Shown: positions 6,109-11,701, counted from the first letter of the stretch. The stretch: 11,746 bases of DNA from Candidatus Vogelbacteria bacterium CG22_combo_CG10-13_8_21_14_all_37_9 (GCA_002772495.1 PCSX01000005.1:162-11907); one strand, 5' to 3'. The notes: generated by a model not told the origin, from the letters alone. Translations and numbers: made by a program.

Positions 6109-7638
6109 ATGAGTCTAACAAAAGTCCTCCTTCTGGCCTCGGCCGCCGGTCTCGGTGGTGCGGTGATTGGTTATGTCTTTCGTTGGCTTCTAACCCTTAG
6201 TCAAAAGGGTTCGATTGAATTGACGATTAAACAAACTTTACTGGAAGCTAAAACCAAAGCTCAAGAAGTAACGGAACAAGCCGAACAGGAAGCAAATCGA
6301 ATTATTCAAGAGGCCAATGAAAAAGAGCGCGAAAAAAACGCTCAATTAAAAAAAATTGAGGATCGTCTTATCCATAAGGATGAGATCCTTGATAAACGTC
6401 AAAGTGATATTGATCGAGAAGCCGAAGAAGCTAAGAAACGAATTGAGGAAATTAAAATCAGTAAAGAAAAACTGGAAGAAGCTCAAGCTCAAAAAACTCT
6501 GGAATTAGAACGAATTGCCAAATTATCAAGCGAAGAAGCAAAAGTGGAACTAATCACTCAAGTTGAAAAAGATTCTGAAGAAGATTTAATGGTTCGAATT
6601 CACAAACTAGATCAATTTGGAGCAGAAAAATTGGAACGAAAAGCCAAAGATATTCTCTCCACGATTATTCAACGTCTGTCCAGTAATACTATCCCAGAAG
6701 TGATGTCAACCACGGTAGATATTCCATCTGATGATTTGAAGGGTAAAATTATTGGTAAAGAGGGACGCAATATTAGAGCTTTTGAAAAATCTTCGGGAGT
6801 GGAAGTGATTATTGATGATACTCCCGGCTCAATTGTTCTCTCTTCTTTTGATCCTGTTCGACGCCAAATTGCTCGAGTAGCTTTAGAAAATTTAATTGCT
6901 GATGGCCGAATTCAACCCGCCAAAATTGAAGAAATGGTAGAAAAAGCTAAAGAAGAAATTTCTAAAATCATCAAAGATAAAGGTGAACAAGCCGCTTATG
7001 AAGCCGGAGTTTTTAACCTTGATCCACGCATTCTGATTATTCTAGGTCGACTTCATTTTCGCACTAGTTATGGTCAAAATGTTCTCCAACACTCAATTGA
7101 AATGTCTCATATGGCCGGAATGTTGGCCGAAGAATTGGGGGGTGATATTGGTATCGCTCGAGCTGGAGCTCTCCTTCATGACATTGGTAAAGCAGTTGAT
7201 CATGAAATCGCCGGAACTCATGTTGAAATTGGTCGTCGGATTCTAGAAAAATTTGGCGCCCACGAAAATATTATTAAAGCAATGCAATCACACCATGAAG
7301 AATACCCTTATGAAACTCTGGAATCGGTGATTGTTAAAGTAGCTGACTCAATTTCTGGCTCTCGACCAGGGGCGCGTCGTGATAGTATTGAAAATTATCT
7401 CAAGCGCTTGAAAGATCTCGAAGATATTGCTAACTCCTTCCCGGGTATCGAAAAAACTTACGCCATTCAAGCTGGACGAGAAATTCGAGTTTTTGTCAGA
7501 CCAGAAAACGTTACTGACTTAGAAGCCAAACGAACCGCTCGAGAAATCGCCCTGCGGATCGAACAAGAACTTAAATATCCCGGAGAAATTAAAATCACGG
7601 TCATTCGCGAAACACGAATTATTGATTTTGCCAGATAA
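6109..7638 (+). CDS. rny: Ribonuclease Y
   Basis: RNase Y is a membrane-bound endoribonuclease that starts mRNA decay in many bacteria without RNase E. The 509 residues show the full family layout. An N-terminal membrane segment (about 5-30) contains LLLASAAGLGGAVIGYVF. A long charged coiled coil follows (about 45-160). The KH domain has GKIIGKEGRNIRAFE (212-226) and VEVIIDDTPG. The HD domain has HSIEMSHMAGMLAEE (328-342) and the metal-binding ALLHDIGKAVDHE (354-366; His357-Asp358), followed by SHHEEYPYETLE and VADSISGSRPGARRDS. The C-terminus ends ETRIIDFAR, typical of the family. The start is supported by the membrane segment following at once. It has its own promoter and an unusual leader, suggesting separate control from clpP. 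Confidence 0.97.
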   Translation: MSLTKVLLLASAAGLGGAVIGYVFRWLLTLSQKGSIELTIKQTLLEAKTKAQEVTEQAEQEANRIIQEANEKEREKNAQLKKIEDRLIHKDEILDKRQSDIDREAEEAKKRIEEIKISKEKLEEAQAQKTLELERIAKLSSEEAKVELITQVEKDSEEDLMVRIHKLDQFGAEKLERKAKDILSTIIQRLSSNTIPEVMSTTVDIPSDDLKGKIIGKEGRNIRAFEKSSGVEVIIDDTPGSIVLSSFDPVRRQIARVALENLIADGRIQPAKIEEMVEKAKEEISKIIKDKGEQAAYEAGVFNLDPRILIILGRLHFRTSYGQNVLQHSIEMSHMAGMLAEELGGDIGIARAGALLHDIGKAVDHEIAGTHVEIGRRILEKFGAHENIIKAMQSHHEEYPYETLESVIVKVADSISGSRPGARRDSIENYLKRLKDLEDIANSFPGIEKTYAIQAGREIRVFVRPENVTDLEAKRTAREIALRIEQELKYPGEIKITVIRETRIIDFAR

Positions 7639-7721
7639 AATTCAAGATGGATAGCGAAATCAGCTGTCCCCAACGCTAATTAAGGTACTGATGAGAGAAA
7701 TATCTCGATTAGAATGAGTGC

Positions 7722-7750
7722 TTGCGTTAAAAAAAGCTTAAGAATATACT
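7722..7750 (+). promoter_or_regulatory. Candidate HU gene promoter
   Basis: TTGCGT (7722-7727) and TATACT (7745-7750) have a 17-nt spacer. The start would be near 7757, giving a leader of about 48 nt. No terminator is visible between rny and this promoter. Confidence 0.5.
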
Positions 7751-7767
7751 ATAGGGCAGTGGTAATA

Positions 7768-7778
7768 AAGGGTCGCCT
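7768..7778 (+). promoter_or_regulatory. Leader element shared with the RRM gene
   Basis: AAGGGTCGCCT lies 26 nt before the HU start codon. The identical 11-mer lies 35 nt before the start codon of the RRM gene in the same sense (11149-11139, minus). Both leaders also share TAGTA and GAAATTTA closer to the ATG. In HU, GCCTAT (7775-7780) could pair with ATAGG(G)C (7751-7757), but part of that arm may lie upstream of the transcription start. Confidence 0.5.
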
Positions 7779-7788
7779 ATTAGTAATT

Positions 7789-7793
7789 AAGGA
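7789..7793 (+). promoter_or_regulatory. Shine-Dalgarno site of the HU gene
   Basis: AAGGA ends 11 nt before the ATG at 7805. It is the only clear Shine-Dalgarno in the window, on a gene expected to be highly expressed. Confidence 0.5.
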
Positions 7794-7804
7794 AATTTAA
7801 TTCT

Positions 7805-8077
7805 ATGAACAAGCAATCCCTCGTTGATGCTATCCATGAAGCTATTGGTGGGACCAAGGTTAGTGCGGAACAAGCTATCGACATAGTTATCGGGAACATC
7901 ACTAATACCTTGAAAAAAGGTGATGAAGTTTCGATCGCTGGTTTGGGTATCTTTTCGGCCAAAACTCGCGCTGCTCGCACCGCTCGTAATCCTCGCACCG
8001 GTGAAGCGGTCAATGTTCCAGCCATGAGAGTCCCTAAGTTTCGAGCCGCTAAAGCTTTAAAAGAAGCGGTTAGATAA
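7805..8077 (+). CDS. hup: HU-family DNA-binding protein
   Basis: HU proteins are small dimeric nucleoid proteins that bend and compact DNA. The 90 residues match the family length exactly. The helical dimer part (1-40) begins MNKQSLVDAIHEAIGG. The core motif GLGIFSAKTRAARTARNPRTG (46-66, given here only as a span) leads into the DNA-binding arm with RNP at 61-63, where Pro63 corresponds to the intercalating proline. VPAMRVPKFRAAKALKEAV closes the protein. Whether it is closer to HU or IHF cannot be told from this sequence; as a likely single homodimeric type, HU is the simpler call. It has its own candidate promoter, a Shine-Dalgarno and a strong terminator, so it is probably monocistronic. 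Confidence 0.95.
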   Translation: MNKQSLVDAIHEAIGGTKVSAEQAIDIVIGNITNTLKKGDEVSIAGLGIFSAKTRAARTARNPRTGEAVNVPAMRVPKFRAAKALKEAVR

Positions 8078-8089
8078 TCACTTAGCACT

Positions 8090-8129
8090 GCAACGAAAAA
8101 ATCCCTTTTGAAAGGGATTTTTTCGTTGC
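8090..8129 (+). terminator. Rho-independent terminator after the HU gene
   Basis: A 19-bp perfect stem (8090-8108 with 8111-8129) surrounds a 2-nt centre, and includes CGAAAAAATCCCTTT and its complement. Because both A- and T-runs lie in the stem, it may work from either side. Confidence 0.9.
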
Positions 8130-8182
8130 TAACTTTCACTTTTAGTTTTGTTCTGTTAGGATAGTCTCAATCAAGTGAATAT

Positions 8183-8213
8183 AGTATAGCTTAATGGTAG
8201 AATAACAGTTTTC
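8183..8213 (+). pseudogene. Decayed 5' half of tRNA-Gly
   Basis: These 31 nt match 8299-8329 of the intact tRNA-Gly with one difference (C8190 for T8306). They cover tRNA positions 4 to 35. Identity ends exactly after the second anticodon base. The first three acceptor bases do not match and would not pair with the 3' half at 8431-8470. Together with that 3' half it makes one complete tRNA-Gly sequence with no base missing or duplicated at the junction. Confidence 0.85.
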
Positions 8214-8430
8214 TCCCAGAAACAAGAAGCGTTAGCGACTATGTTTCTCTAGATCCCGTGATACAGAGTGGACGTTCTTTAAATAAGTGTGTAAGGCGAG
8301 TATAGTTTAATGGTAGAATAACAGTTTTCCAAACTGTGGGTGGGAGTTCGATTCTCCCTACTCGCACACTAAATCGCTTCTTGCCCAGGATCTCGAAAAA
8401 TATTGTCGTTCCACTCTGTATTTTTCGGGA
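8214..8430. repeat. 217-nt cassette holding intact tRNA-Gly inside a split tRNA-Gly
   Basis: This segment separates the two outer tRNA-Gly halves and contains the intact gene. It begins TCCC and ends GGGA. The flanks contain two crossing complementary pairs: CAAGAAGCG (8223-8231) with CGCTTCTTG (8375-8383), and ATACAGAGTGG (8261-8271) with CCACTCTGTAT (8411-8421). The first members of these pairs and their partners can also lie in hairpin loops: AGAAAC/GTTTCT (8218-8223 and 8243-8248) and CGAAAAATA/TATTTTTCG (8394-8402 and 8419-8427). This would give loop-to-strand pairing and a pseudoknot around the tRNA. No protein or known ribozyme core is visible. Confidence 0.6.
8296..8366 (+). tRNA. tRNA-Gly(UCC)
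   Basis: A complete 71-nt cloverleaf. The acceptor is GCGAGTA with TACTCGC (8359-8365) and discriminator A8366. The anticodon stem is ACAGT/ACTGT with loop TTTCCAA and anticodon TCC at 8328-8330. The T-arm is GGGAG TTCGATT CTCCC. CCA is not encoded (ACAC follows), unlike the adjacent 3' half copy. It reads glycine GGA and, by wobble, GGG codons. It lies within a split second copy and upstream of alr. Confidence 0.95.
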
Positions 8431-8470
8431 CAAACTGTGGGTGGGAATTCGATTCTCCCTACTCGCACCA
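8431..8470 (+). pseudogene. 3' half of tRNA-Gly with encoded CCA
   Basis: 8431-8468 match 8330-8367 of the intact tRNA-Gly with one difference (A8447 for G8346, which breaks a T-stem pair). The match begins exactly at anticodon position 36 and continues through the acceptor 3' strand to the discriminator. Unlike the intact gene it carries CCA (8468-8470). alr starts 23 nt further on. Confidence 0.85.
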
Positions 8471-8493
8471 AAAATATTACTGATCAATAGATT

Positions 8494-9642
8494 ATGAATA
8501 AATCACTTCGCACTTGGATTGAAATTGATACTAAAGCCCTAGCTCATAATTATCACTTTTTTAGAAAAAAAATTAGTTCAAAAACTAAACTGTTAGCTGT
8601 CACTAAGTCCAATGCTTATGGTCACAGTTTAGTTGATTATGCTAAATTAATGTCCCGATTAGGGATCGATTATTTAGGAGTCGATTCAATTGTCGAAGCC
8701 TTAAAACTCCGACAAAATAAAATCACCAAACCGATTTTGGTTTTAGGTTACACTTTACCTGTTTTTTACAATCAAGCGATTAAACAAAAAATTATTCTAA
8801 GTATTTCCAGTCTGGAACAATTAAATCATTTAGAAAAATTTACTAAAACTAAAAAAGGATTGCTAAAAATTCATCTAAAAATAGATACCGGTATGCATCG
8901 CCAAGGTTTTTTACTAGCCGATTTACCAGAAGCCTTAACTCGTTTAACTAAATTAAAAACTAAAATTAAAATCGAGGGAATTTATAGTCATCTGGCCGCT
9001 CCAGCCGAAGCTAAATATAAATCAGCCACTAAAAAACAAATTGCTAATTTTGAAACAGCAATCAGATTAACAAGCGAAGCTGGTTTTTCCAAATTAATTC
9101 GCCATCTTTCGGCAACTGGTGGTACCCTCTATTGGCCAAAAACTCATTTCGACCTAGTTCGGATCGGTATCGGCCTCTATGGTTATTTACCAGGTGGAAA
9201 CTTACAAACTAAAAAACTTCCAAACTTGAAACCAGTTCTAACTTGGAAAACTATTATTAGTGAAATCAAAAATGTCCCCAAAGGTGAAAGGATCGGCTAT
9301 TCTTTCACGGCCAAACTAAAACGTAATTCTCGTCTGGCAATTTTACCCATCGGTTATTGGCATGGCTATCCTAGACTACTGTCTGATCAAGCTGAAGTCC
9401 TGATCCAGGGAAAGCGAGCCAAATTAATCGGTCGAGTTTCAATGGATATGTTGATTATTGATGTCACTGATATTAAAAATTGCCAAGTCGGTGATGAAGT
9501 GATTTTATTAGGACCAAAATTAAAGGCCACTGAATTAGCTGATAAAATTAAAACCACTCATTATGAAATTCTAACTCGTATTAATCCCTTGATTAAAAAA
9601 ATTATGTGTAATGATAGACTTAAAATAAATTATTTTAGTTAA
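8494..9642 (+). CDS. alr: Alanine racemase
   Basis: This PLP enzyme interconverts L- and D-alanine and supplies D-Ala for peptidoglycan. The 382 residues are close to the usual length (about 360-390). The PLP lysine is Lys38 in AVTKSNAYGHSL, near the N-terminus after the WIEIDTKALAHNY start. IDTGMHRQGF (130-139) gives the substrate-site Arg136. HLSATGG and VRIGIGLYG (222-230) provide PLP-contacting residues, including Arg224. The second catalytic base is Tyr269 in RIGYSFT, within the C-terminal beta domain, followed by RVSMDMLIIDVT. No signal peptide, so cytoplasmic. There is no own terminator upstream after the tRNA locus, so it may be transcribed with tRNA-Gly. It is followed after 12 nt by a membrane protein gene, probably in one operon. 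Confidence 0.95.
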   Translation: MNKSLRTWIEIDTKALAHNYHFFRKKISSKTKLLAVTKSNAYGHSLVDYAKLMSRLGIDYLGVDSIVEALKLRQNKITKPILVLGYTLPVFYNQAIKQKIILSISSLEQLNHLEKFTKTKKGLLKIHLKIDTGMHRQGFLLADLPEALTRLTKLKTKIKIEGIYSHLAAPAEAKYKSATKKQIANFETAIRLTSEAGFSKLIRHLSATGGTLYWPKTHFDLVRIGIGLYGYLPGGNLQTKKLPNLKPVLTWKTIISEIKNVPKGERIGYSFTAKLKRNSRLAILPIGYWHGYPRLLSDQAEVLIQGKRAKLIGRVSMDMLIIDVTDIKNCQVGDEVILLGPKLKATELADKIKTTHYEILTRINPLIKKIMCNDRLKINYFS

Positions 9643-9654
9643 TTTAAATTACAT

Positions 9655-10212
9655 ATGCTATTGCAATCTGCCACAGAAAAAATTAAATCAATGCCTTTAT
9701 TTTGGACAATATGGTTATTGGCTCTAATTTTTAGCATGATAAGATATTTAGGTTTTCCACTCCTAGGAAGTTTAACTTTTTTCATCTTATGGATCATCAG
9801 CATCTTTATTATTTTTTTCATCGTTTTAACCGCAAACAAATTAACTACTAAGATCACAATCTCTGTGATTATTGTGGTCACATTATTTTTACTTACACTT
9901 ATAAGATCATACATCTCTATGGATATGGAGAGTCGTGAATTTTTCCCATCTTTATCATCCCCATCCTTATCATTGGAATTGATTATTAATTTAATTTATA
10001 TTTTTACCCCTATTTTTTTGGTTACAGCTGGACATTATTATCTTAAACAAACATTTCGAGTTTTAACAATTTTAGCTAGCATATTAATAATAGTAGTATA
10101 CATTTTAGGATTATTGGTTATGATGACTTTATGGGGGTCAGCGGATGGGGATAATTTATCAACCATAGATAAGACTATTGAGATGTTACGACAGATGATT
10201 TTCCCAATATAA
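9655..10212 (+). CDS. Multi-pass membrane protein of unknown function
   Basis: I do not recognise the family. The 185 residues show about five hydrophobic segments: roughly 14-34, 38-60, 66-84, 108-127 and 134-159. A Ser/Pro-rich loop (about 86-107) lies between the third and fourth, and a polar tail (161-185) with DGDNLSTIDKTIEMLRQ closes the protein. No catalytic motif is visible. The gene starts 12 nt after the alr stop on the same strand, so it is probably cotranscribed with alr; whether it has a role in wall or alanine metabolism cannot be told from sequence. No Shine-Dalgarno and no clear terminator follow before the convergent gene at 10321. Confidence 0.8.
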   Translation: MLLQSATEKIKSMPLFWTIWLLALIFSMIRYLGFPLLGSLTFFILWIISIFIIFFIVLTANKLTTKITISVIIVVTLFLLTLIRSYISMDMESREFFPSLSSPSLSLELIINLIYIFTPIFLVTAGHYYLKQTFRVLTILASILIIVVYILGLLVMMTLWGSADGDNLSTIDKTIEMLRQMIFPI

Positions 10213-10320
10213 ATTTTGGTCCAGATATTTCAGATATTTAAGTAGTTCAAACTATGATCATGAATCAAGTTATGAATTACAATAATGTGTTATTATACTC
10301 TATCAAAAACTCAAGTGAGA

Positions 10321-10548
10321 TTATTTTCGTTTATTCTTCCATAAAATATAAATCGGAGCGCTTAGATTCAAAAAAGAAATCCACGAGATCCAGGCCATTA
10401 AACCTTGATAAGTCTCCAAAAAAATAATTAAAGACCCAACAACATAGAGCCGAAGAAACCAAGGATTAAAGCCCCGCTCCCCTTTTTTCCAAAAACAATA
10501 GACCAGCCAGAGCCAAGCGCCAGTAATAATTGTCAATCCGATATTCAT
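10321..10548 (-). CDS. Small membrane protein of unknown function
   Basis: The 75-residue product has a hydrophobic N-terminal segment (about 3-19, ending WLVYCFW), then KKGERG as a short basic loop. Two further hydrophobic stretches follow (about 33-46 and 49-69), and a basic tail KNKRK. The pattern of basic residues suggests loop and tail on the cytoplasmic side. It is Trp-rich and resembles no family I can name. The start is supported by a perfect TATAAT placed so that the transcript would begin at the ATG. It is convergent to the membrane gene ending at 10212. The opposite strand carries a 57-codon frame (10254-10427) partly overlapping it that looks like a shadow. Confidence 0.7.
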   Translation of the reverse strand: MNIGLTIITGAWLWLVYCFWKKGERGFNPWFLRLYVVGSLIIFLETYQGLMAWISWISFLNLSAPIYILWKNKRK

Positions 10549-10555
10549 ATTTTTA

Positions 10556-10561
10556 ATTATA
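10556..10561 (-). promoter_or_regulatory. -10 box giving a leaderless transcript
   Basis: On the minus strand TATAAT (10561-10556) lies 7 nt before the ATG (10548), so transcription should start on or next to the start codon. No good -35 is visible at normal spacing. Confidence 0.4.
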
Positions 10562-10615
10562 ACAAAAAAATAAATATTAACTAAAGTTTTTCAAAGGATA
10601 AACCAAAACAAATTG

Positions 10616-10659
10616 AAACTATACCAGATTCTCACGATCGTGAGAATCTGGTATAGTTT
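10616..10659. repeat. 44-nt perfect palindrome without spacer
   Basis: The sequence is its own reverse complement over 44 nt, centred between 10637 and 10638 on CGATCG. Each arm reads outward through GTGAGAATC, TGGTATAG and TTT. On the plus strand a run of seven Ts follows at 10667-10673. It could be a terminator hairpin or a protein-binding or recombination site. It lies between two minus-strand genes and far from any plus-strand gene end. Confidence 0.9.
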
Positions 10660-10746
10660 GGTTTAATTTTTTTATTAACAATATTAAAGAGAGATCGATA
10701 TTAGTTACCTTAGATCTTGTTCCTGAGACTATATTTTAAAACTACC

Positions 10747-10778
10747 AAAAAAATCTCATCCAAAGATGAGATTTTTTT
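10747..10778 (-). terminator. Rho-independent terminator after the RRM gene
   Basis: AAAAAAATCTCATC (10747-10760) pairs with GATGAGATTTTTTT (10765-10778): 14 bp with a 4-nt loop. It starts 14 nt after the RRM stop codon and is symmetric enough to work in both directions. Confidence 0.9.
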
Positions 10779-10792
10779 GAGGCTAATAACAA

Positions 10793-11104
10793 TTACCAAT
10801 TGCTATTATTATTGTTACCACCTTGGTAACCTCCTTCCCGACGAGGTGGTCGGGCTTCCATTGGGCGAGCTTCATTGACAGTCAAGTTACGACCATCAAA
10901 GTCTTTACCGTCCCACATTTCAATCGCTTTCTTGGCATCTTCGTCTGCGGACATTTCCACAAACCCGAAACCTTTAGAGCGACCAGTCGCTCGATCCATA
11001 ATGATCGTCGCTGATTCAACGGCGCCAGCCTTTTCAAAAGCCTGACGTAATTCCGTATCATTGGTTCGATAAGGCAAACCGCCAACATATAGCTTCTTAG
11101 CCAT
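10793..11104 (-). CDS. RRM-domain RNA-binding protein
   Basis: This single RNA recognition motif protein resembles the small glycine-rich RNA-binding proteins of cyanobacteria and other bacteria, linked there to cold response or RNA handling. The RRM fills about residues 3-80: RNP2 is LYVGGLPY (5-12), and RNP1 is KGFGFVEM (44-51), with the aromatic residues for RNA stacking present (Tyr6, Phe46, Phe48). ATIIMDRATGRSKGFGF is the usual lead-in. The C-terminal tail (81-103) is Arg/Pro then Gly/Asn-rich and ends in NNNNSNW. Length 103 residues fits the family. It has a long structured leader, its own terminator, and shares a leader element with the HU gene. No Shine-Dalgarno is present. Confidence 0.94.
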   Translation of the reverse strand: MAKKLYVGGLPYRTNDTELRQAFEKAGAVESATIIMDRATGRSKGFGFVEMSADEDAKKAIEMWDGKDFDGRNLTVNEARPMEARPPRREGGYQGGNNNNSNW

Positions 11105-11133
11105 ATAAATTTCGTTGGACTACTAACTAAAAC

Positions 11134-11178
11134 GTGTAAGGCGACCCTTCTCTGGTCCTCTACTCCTACGCCTTACAC
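11134..11178 (-). promoter_or_regulatory. Leader hairpin of the RRM gene with shared element
   Basis: GTGTAAGGCG (11134-11143) and CGCCTTACAC (11169-11178) form a perfect 10-bp stem with a 25-nt loop in the RRM leader, about 30 nt before the start codon. In the message, the loop ends in AAGGGT, which joins the stem as AAGGGTCGCCT, the 11-mer found also before the HU gene. The loop also contains AGGAG (GTAGGAGTAGAGG), a Shine-Dalgarno-like sequence too far from the ATG to act there. Confidence 0.6.
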
Positions 11179-11245
11179 CTTACGGGGGCCTTTTAGCCAG
11201 TGCATAAGAAACTACGTTCCAAGAGAAAACTTACAACTACCGTTT

Positions 11246-11274
11246 ATTAAAGCATGAGCCGAAAAAGAAAGCAA
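11246..11274 (-). promoter_or_regulatory. Candidate RRM gene promoter
   Basis: On the minus strand TTGCTT (11274-11269) and TTTAAT (11251-11246) are 17 nt apart. The start near 11239 would give a leader of about 135 nt, enough to hold the hairpin at 11134-11178. Apart from this and the leader, 11105-11385 holds nothing I can identify. Confidence 0.4.
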
Positions 11275-11385
11275 AAACTCAATTGGCCGGAAATTGTTGA
11301 TAAGATAATTTAATTGTTAAAACAAAAAATCTTGAATTTAAGCTTTTTTATGCTACAGTAGTTCTGTTGAGTGGAATCGTAAAAC

Positions 11386-11417
11386 TGGAATGTGGTGTAA
11401 CGGTAAATGACGACTCG
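11386..11417 (+). pseudogene. Decayed 5' half of tRNA-Pro
   Basis: TGTGGTGTAACGGTAA (11391-11406) is identical to 11441-11456 of the intact tRNA-Pro(CGG). The flanking acceptor bases TGGAA show two changes. The anticodon arm aligns with a 2-nt deletion and two substitutions. The match ends in TCG, i.e. exactly after anticodon position 35. The first acceptor base is T where tRNA-Pro needs C1, so this copy has lost a proline identity feature. Confidence 0.75.
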
Positions 11418-11532
11418 TCCCACCAGACTTTTGATCGGGATGTGGTGTAACGGTAACATTTACGATTCGGGTTCGTGAGACTCCGGGTTCGAATCCCGGC
11501 ATCCCGACTGGTAAAAAGTTTGAAGGGGTGAA
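11418..11532. repeat. 115-nt cassette holding intact tRNA-Pro(CGG) inside a split tRNA-Pro
   Basis: This segment separates the outer halves and contains the intact tRNA. The left flank (11418-11435) begins TCCCA, as does the tRNA-Gly cassette. The right flank is 11508-11532. The flanks can pair in nested fashion around the tRNA: CACC (11421-11424) with GGTG (11527-11530), and ACTTTT (11427-11432) with AAAAGT (11514-11519). No coding content. Confidence 0.6.
11436..11507 (+). tRNA. tRNA-Pro(CGG)
   Basis: A complete 72-nt cloverleaf with acceptor CGGGATG/CATCCCG (11500-11506), giving the C1-G72 pair typical of bacterial tRNA-Pro, and discriminator A11507. The anticodon stem TACGA/TCGTG has one wobble pair; the loop TTCGGGT gives anticodon CGG at 11468-11470. 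The T-arm is CCGGG TTCGAAT CCCGG. CCA is not encoded. It decodes CCG. Confidence 0.9.
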
Positions 11533-11571
11533 GGTTCGTGAGATTCCAGGGTTTTAATCCCGGCATCCCGA
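11533..11571 (+). pseudogene. Decayed 3' half of tRNA-Pro
   Basis: GGTTCGTGAGA matches from anticodon position 36 of the intact tRNA-Pro(CGG), and the match continues to the acceptor end CATCCCG and discriminator A11571. Differences include an inserted A (11548), and a T-loop that reads TTTTAAT rather than TTCGAAT, so this copy would not fold normally. Confidence 0.8.
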
Positions 11572-11625
11572 CAGGAAGTGAAGCAATCGTTTATTTAGAT
11601 AAATTTGAGCTCAAAATTAAAATAT

Positions 11626-11701
11626 CGGGCCGTGGTGTAACGGCTAACATTCTCGCTTTGGGAGCGAGCGACTCCGGGTTCGAATCCCGGCGGCCCGACC
11701 A
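11626..11701 (+). tRNA. tRNA-Pro(UGG)
   Basis: A complete tRNA: acceptor CGGGCCG/CGGCCCG (C1-G72), anticodon stem CTCGC/GCGAG with loop TTTGGGA and anticodon TGG (11659-11661), T-arm CCGGG TTCGAAT CCCGG, discriminator A11698 and encoded CCA (11699-11701). It decodes CCA/CCG/CCT by wobble. Unlike its neighbour it has no flanking half copies. Confidence 0.96.

Noticed and set aside
8214..8430. Group I intron in tRNA-Gly
   Set aside because: Group I introns are known in bacterial tRNA anticodon loops, but the 5' half ends in C rather than the U expected at the splice site. I see no paired P7 partner for GACTA (8237-8241), and the insert is largely an intact tRNA.
8239..8487. 82-codon minus-strand ORF
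   Set aside because: It runs antisense through the tRNA-Gly gene and its 3' half copy, giving the familiar false peptide from reverse tRNA translation.
10254..10427. 57-codon plus-strand ORF opposite the small membrane protein gene
   Set aside because: Its Lys/Ser-rich product looks random, while the opposite frame has clear membrane segments and a well-placed -10 box.
11348..11566. 72-codon minus-strand ORF
   Set aside because: It is antisense to tRNA-Pro(CGG) and its half copies.
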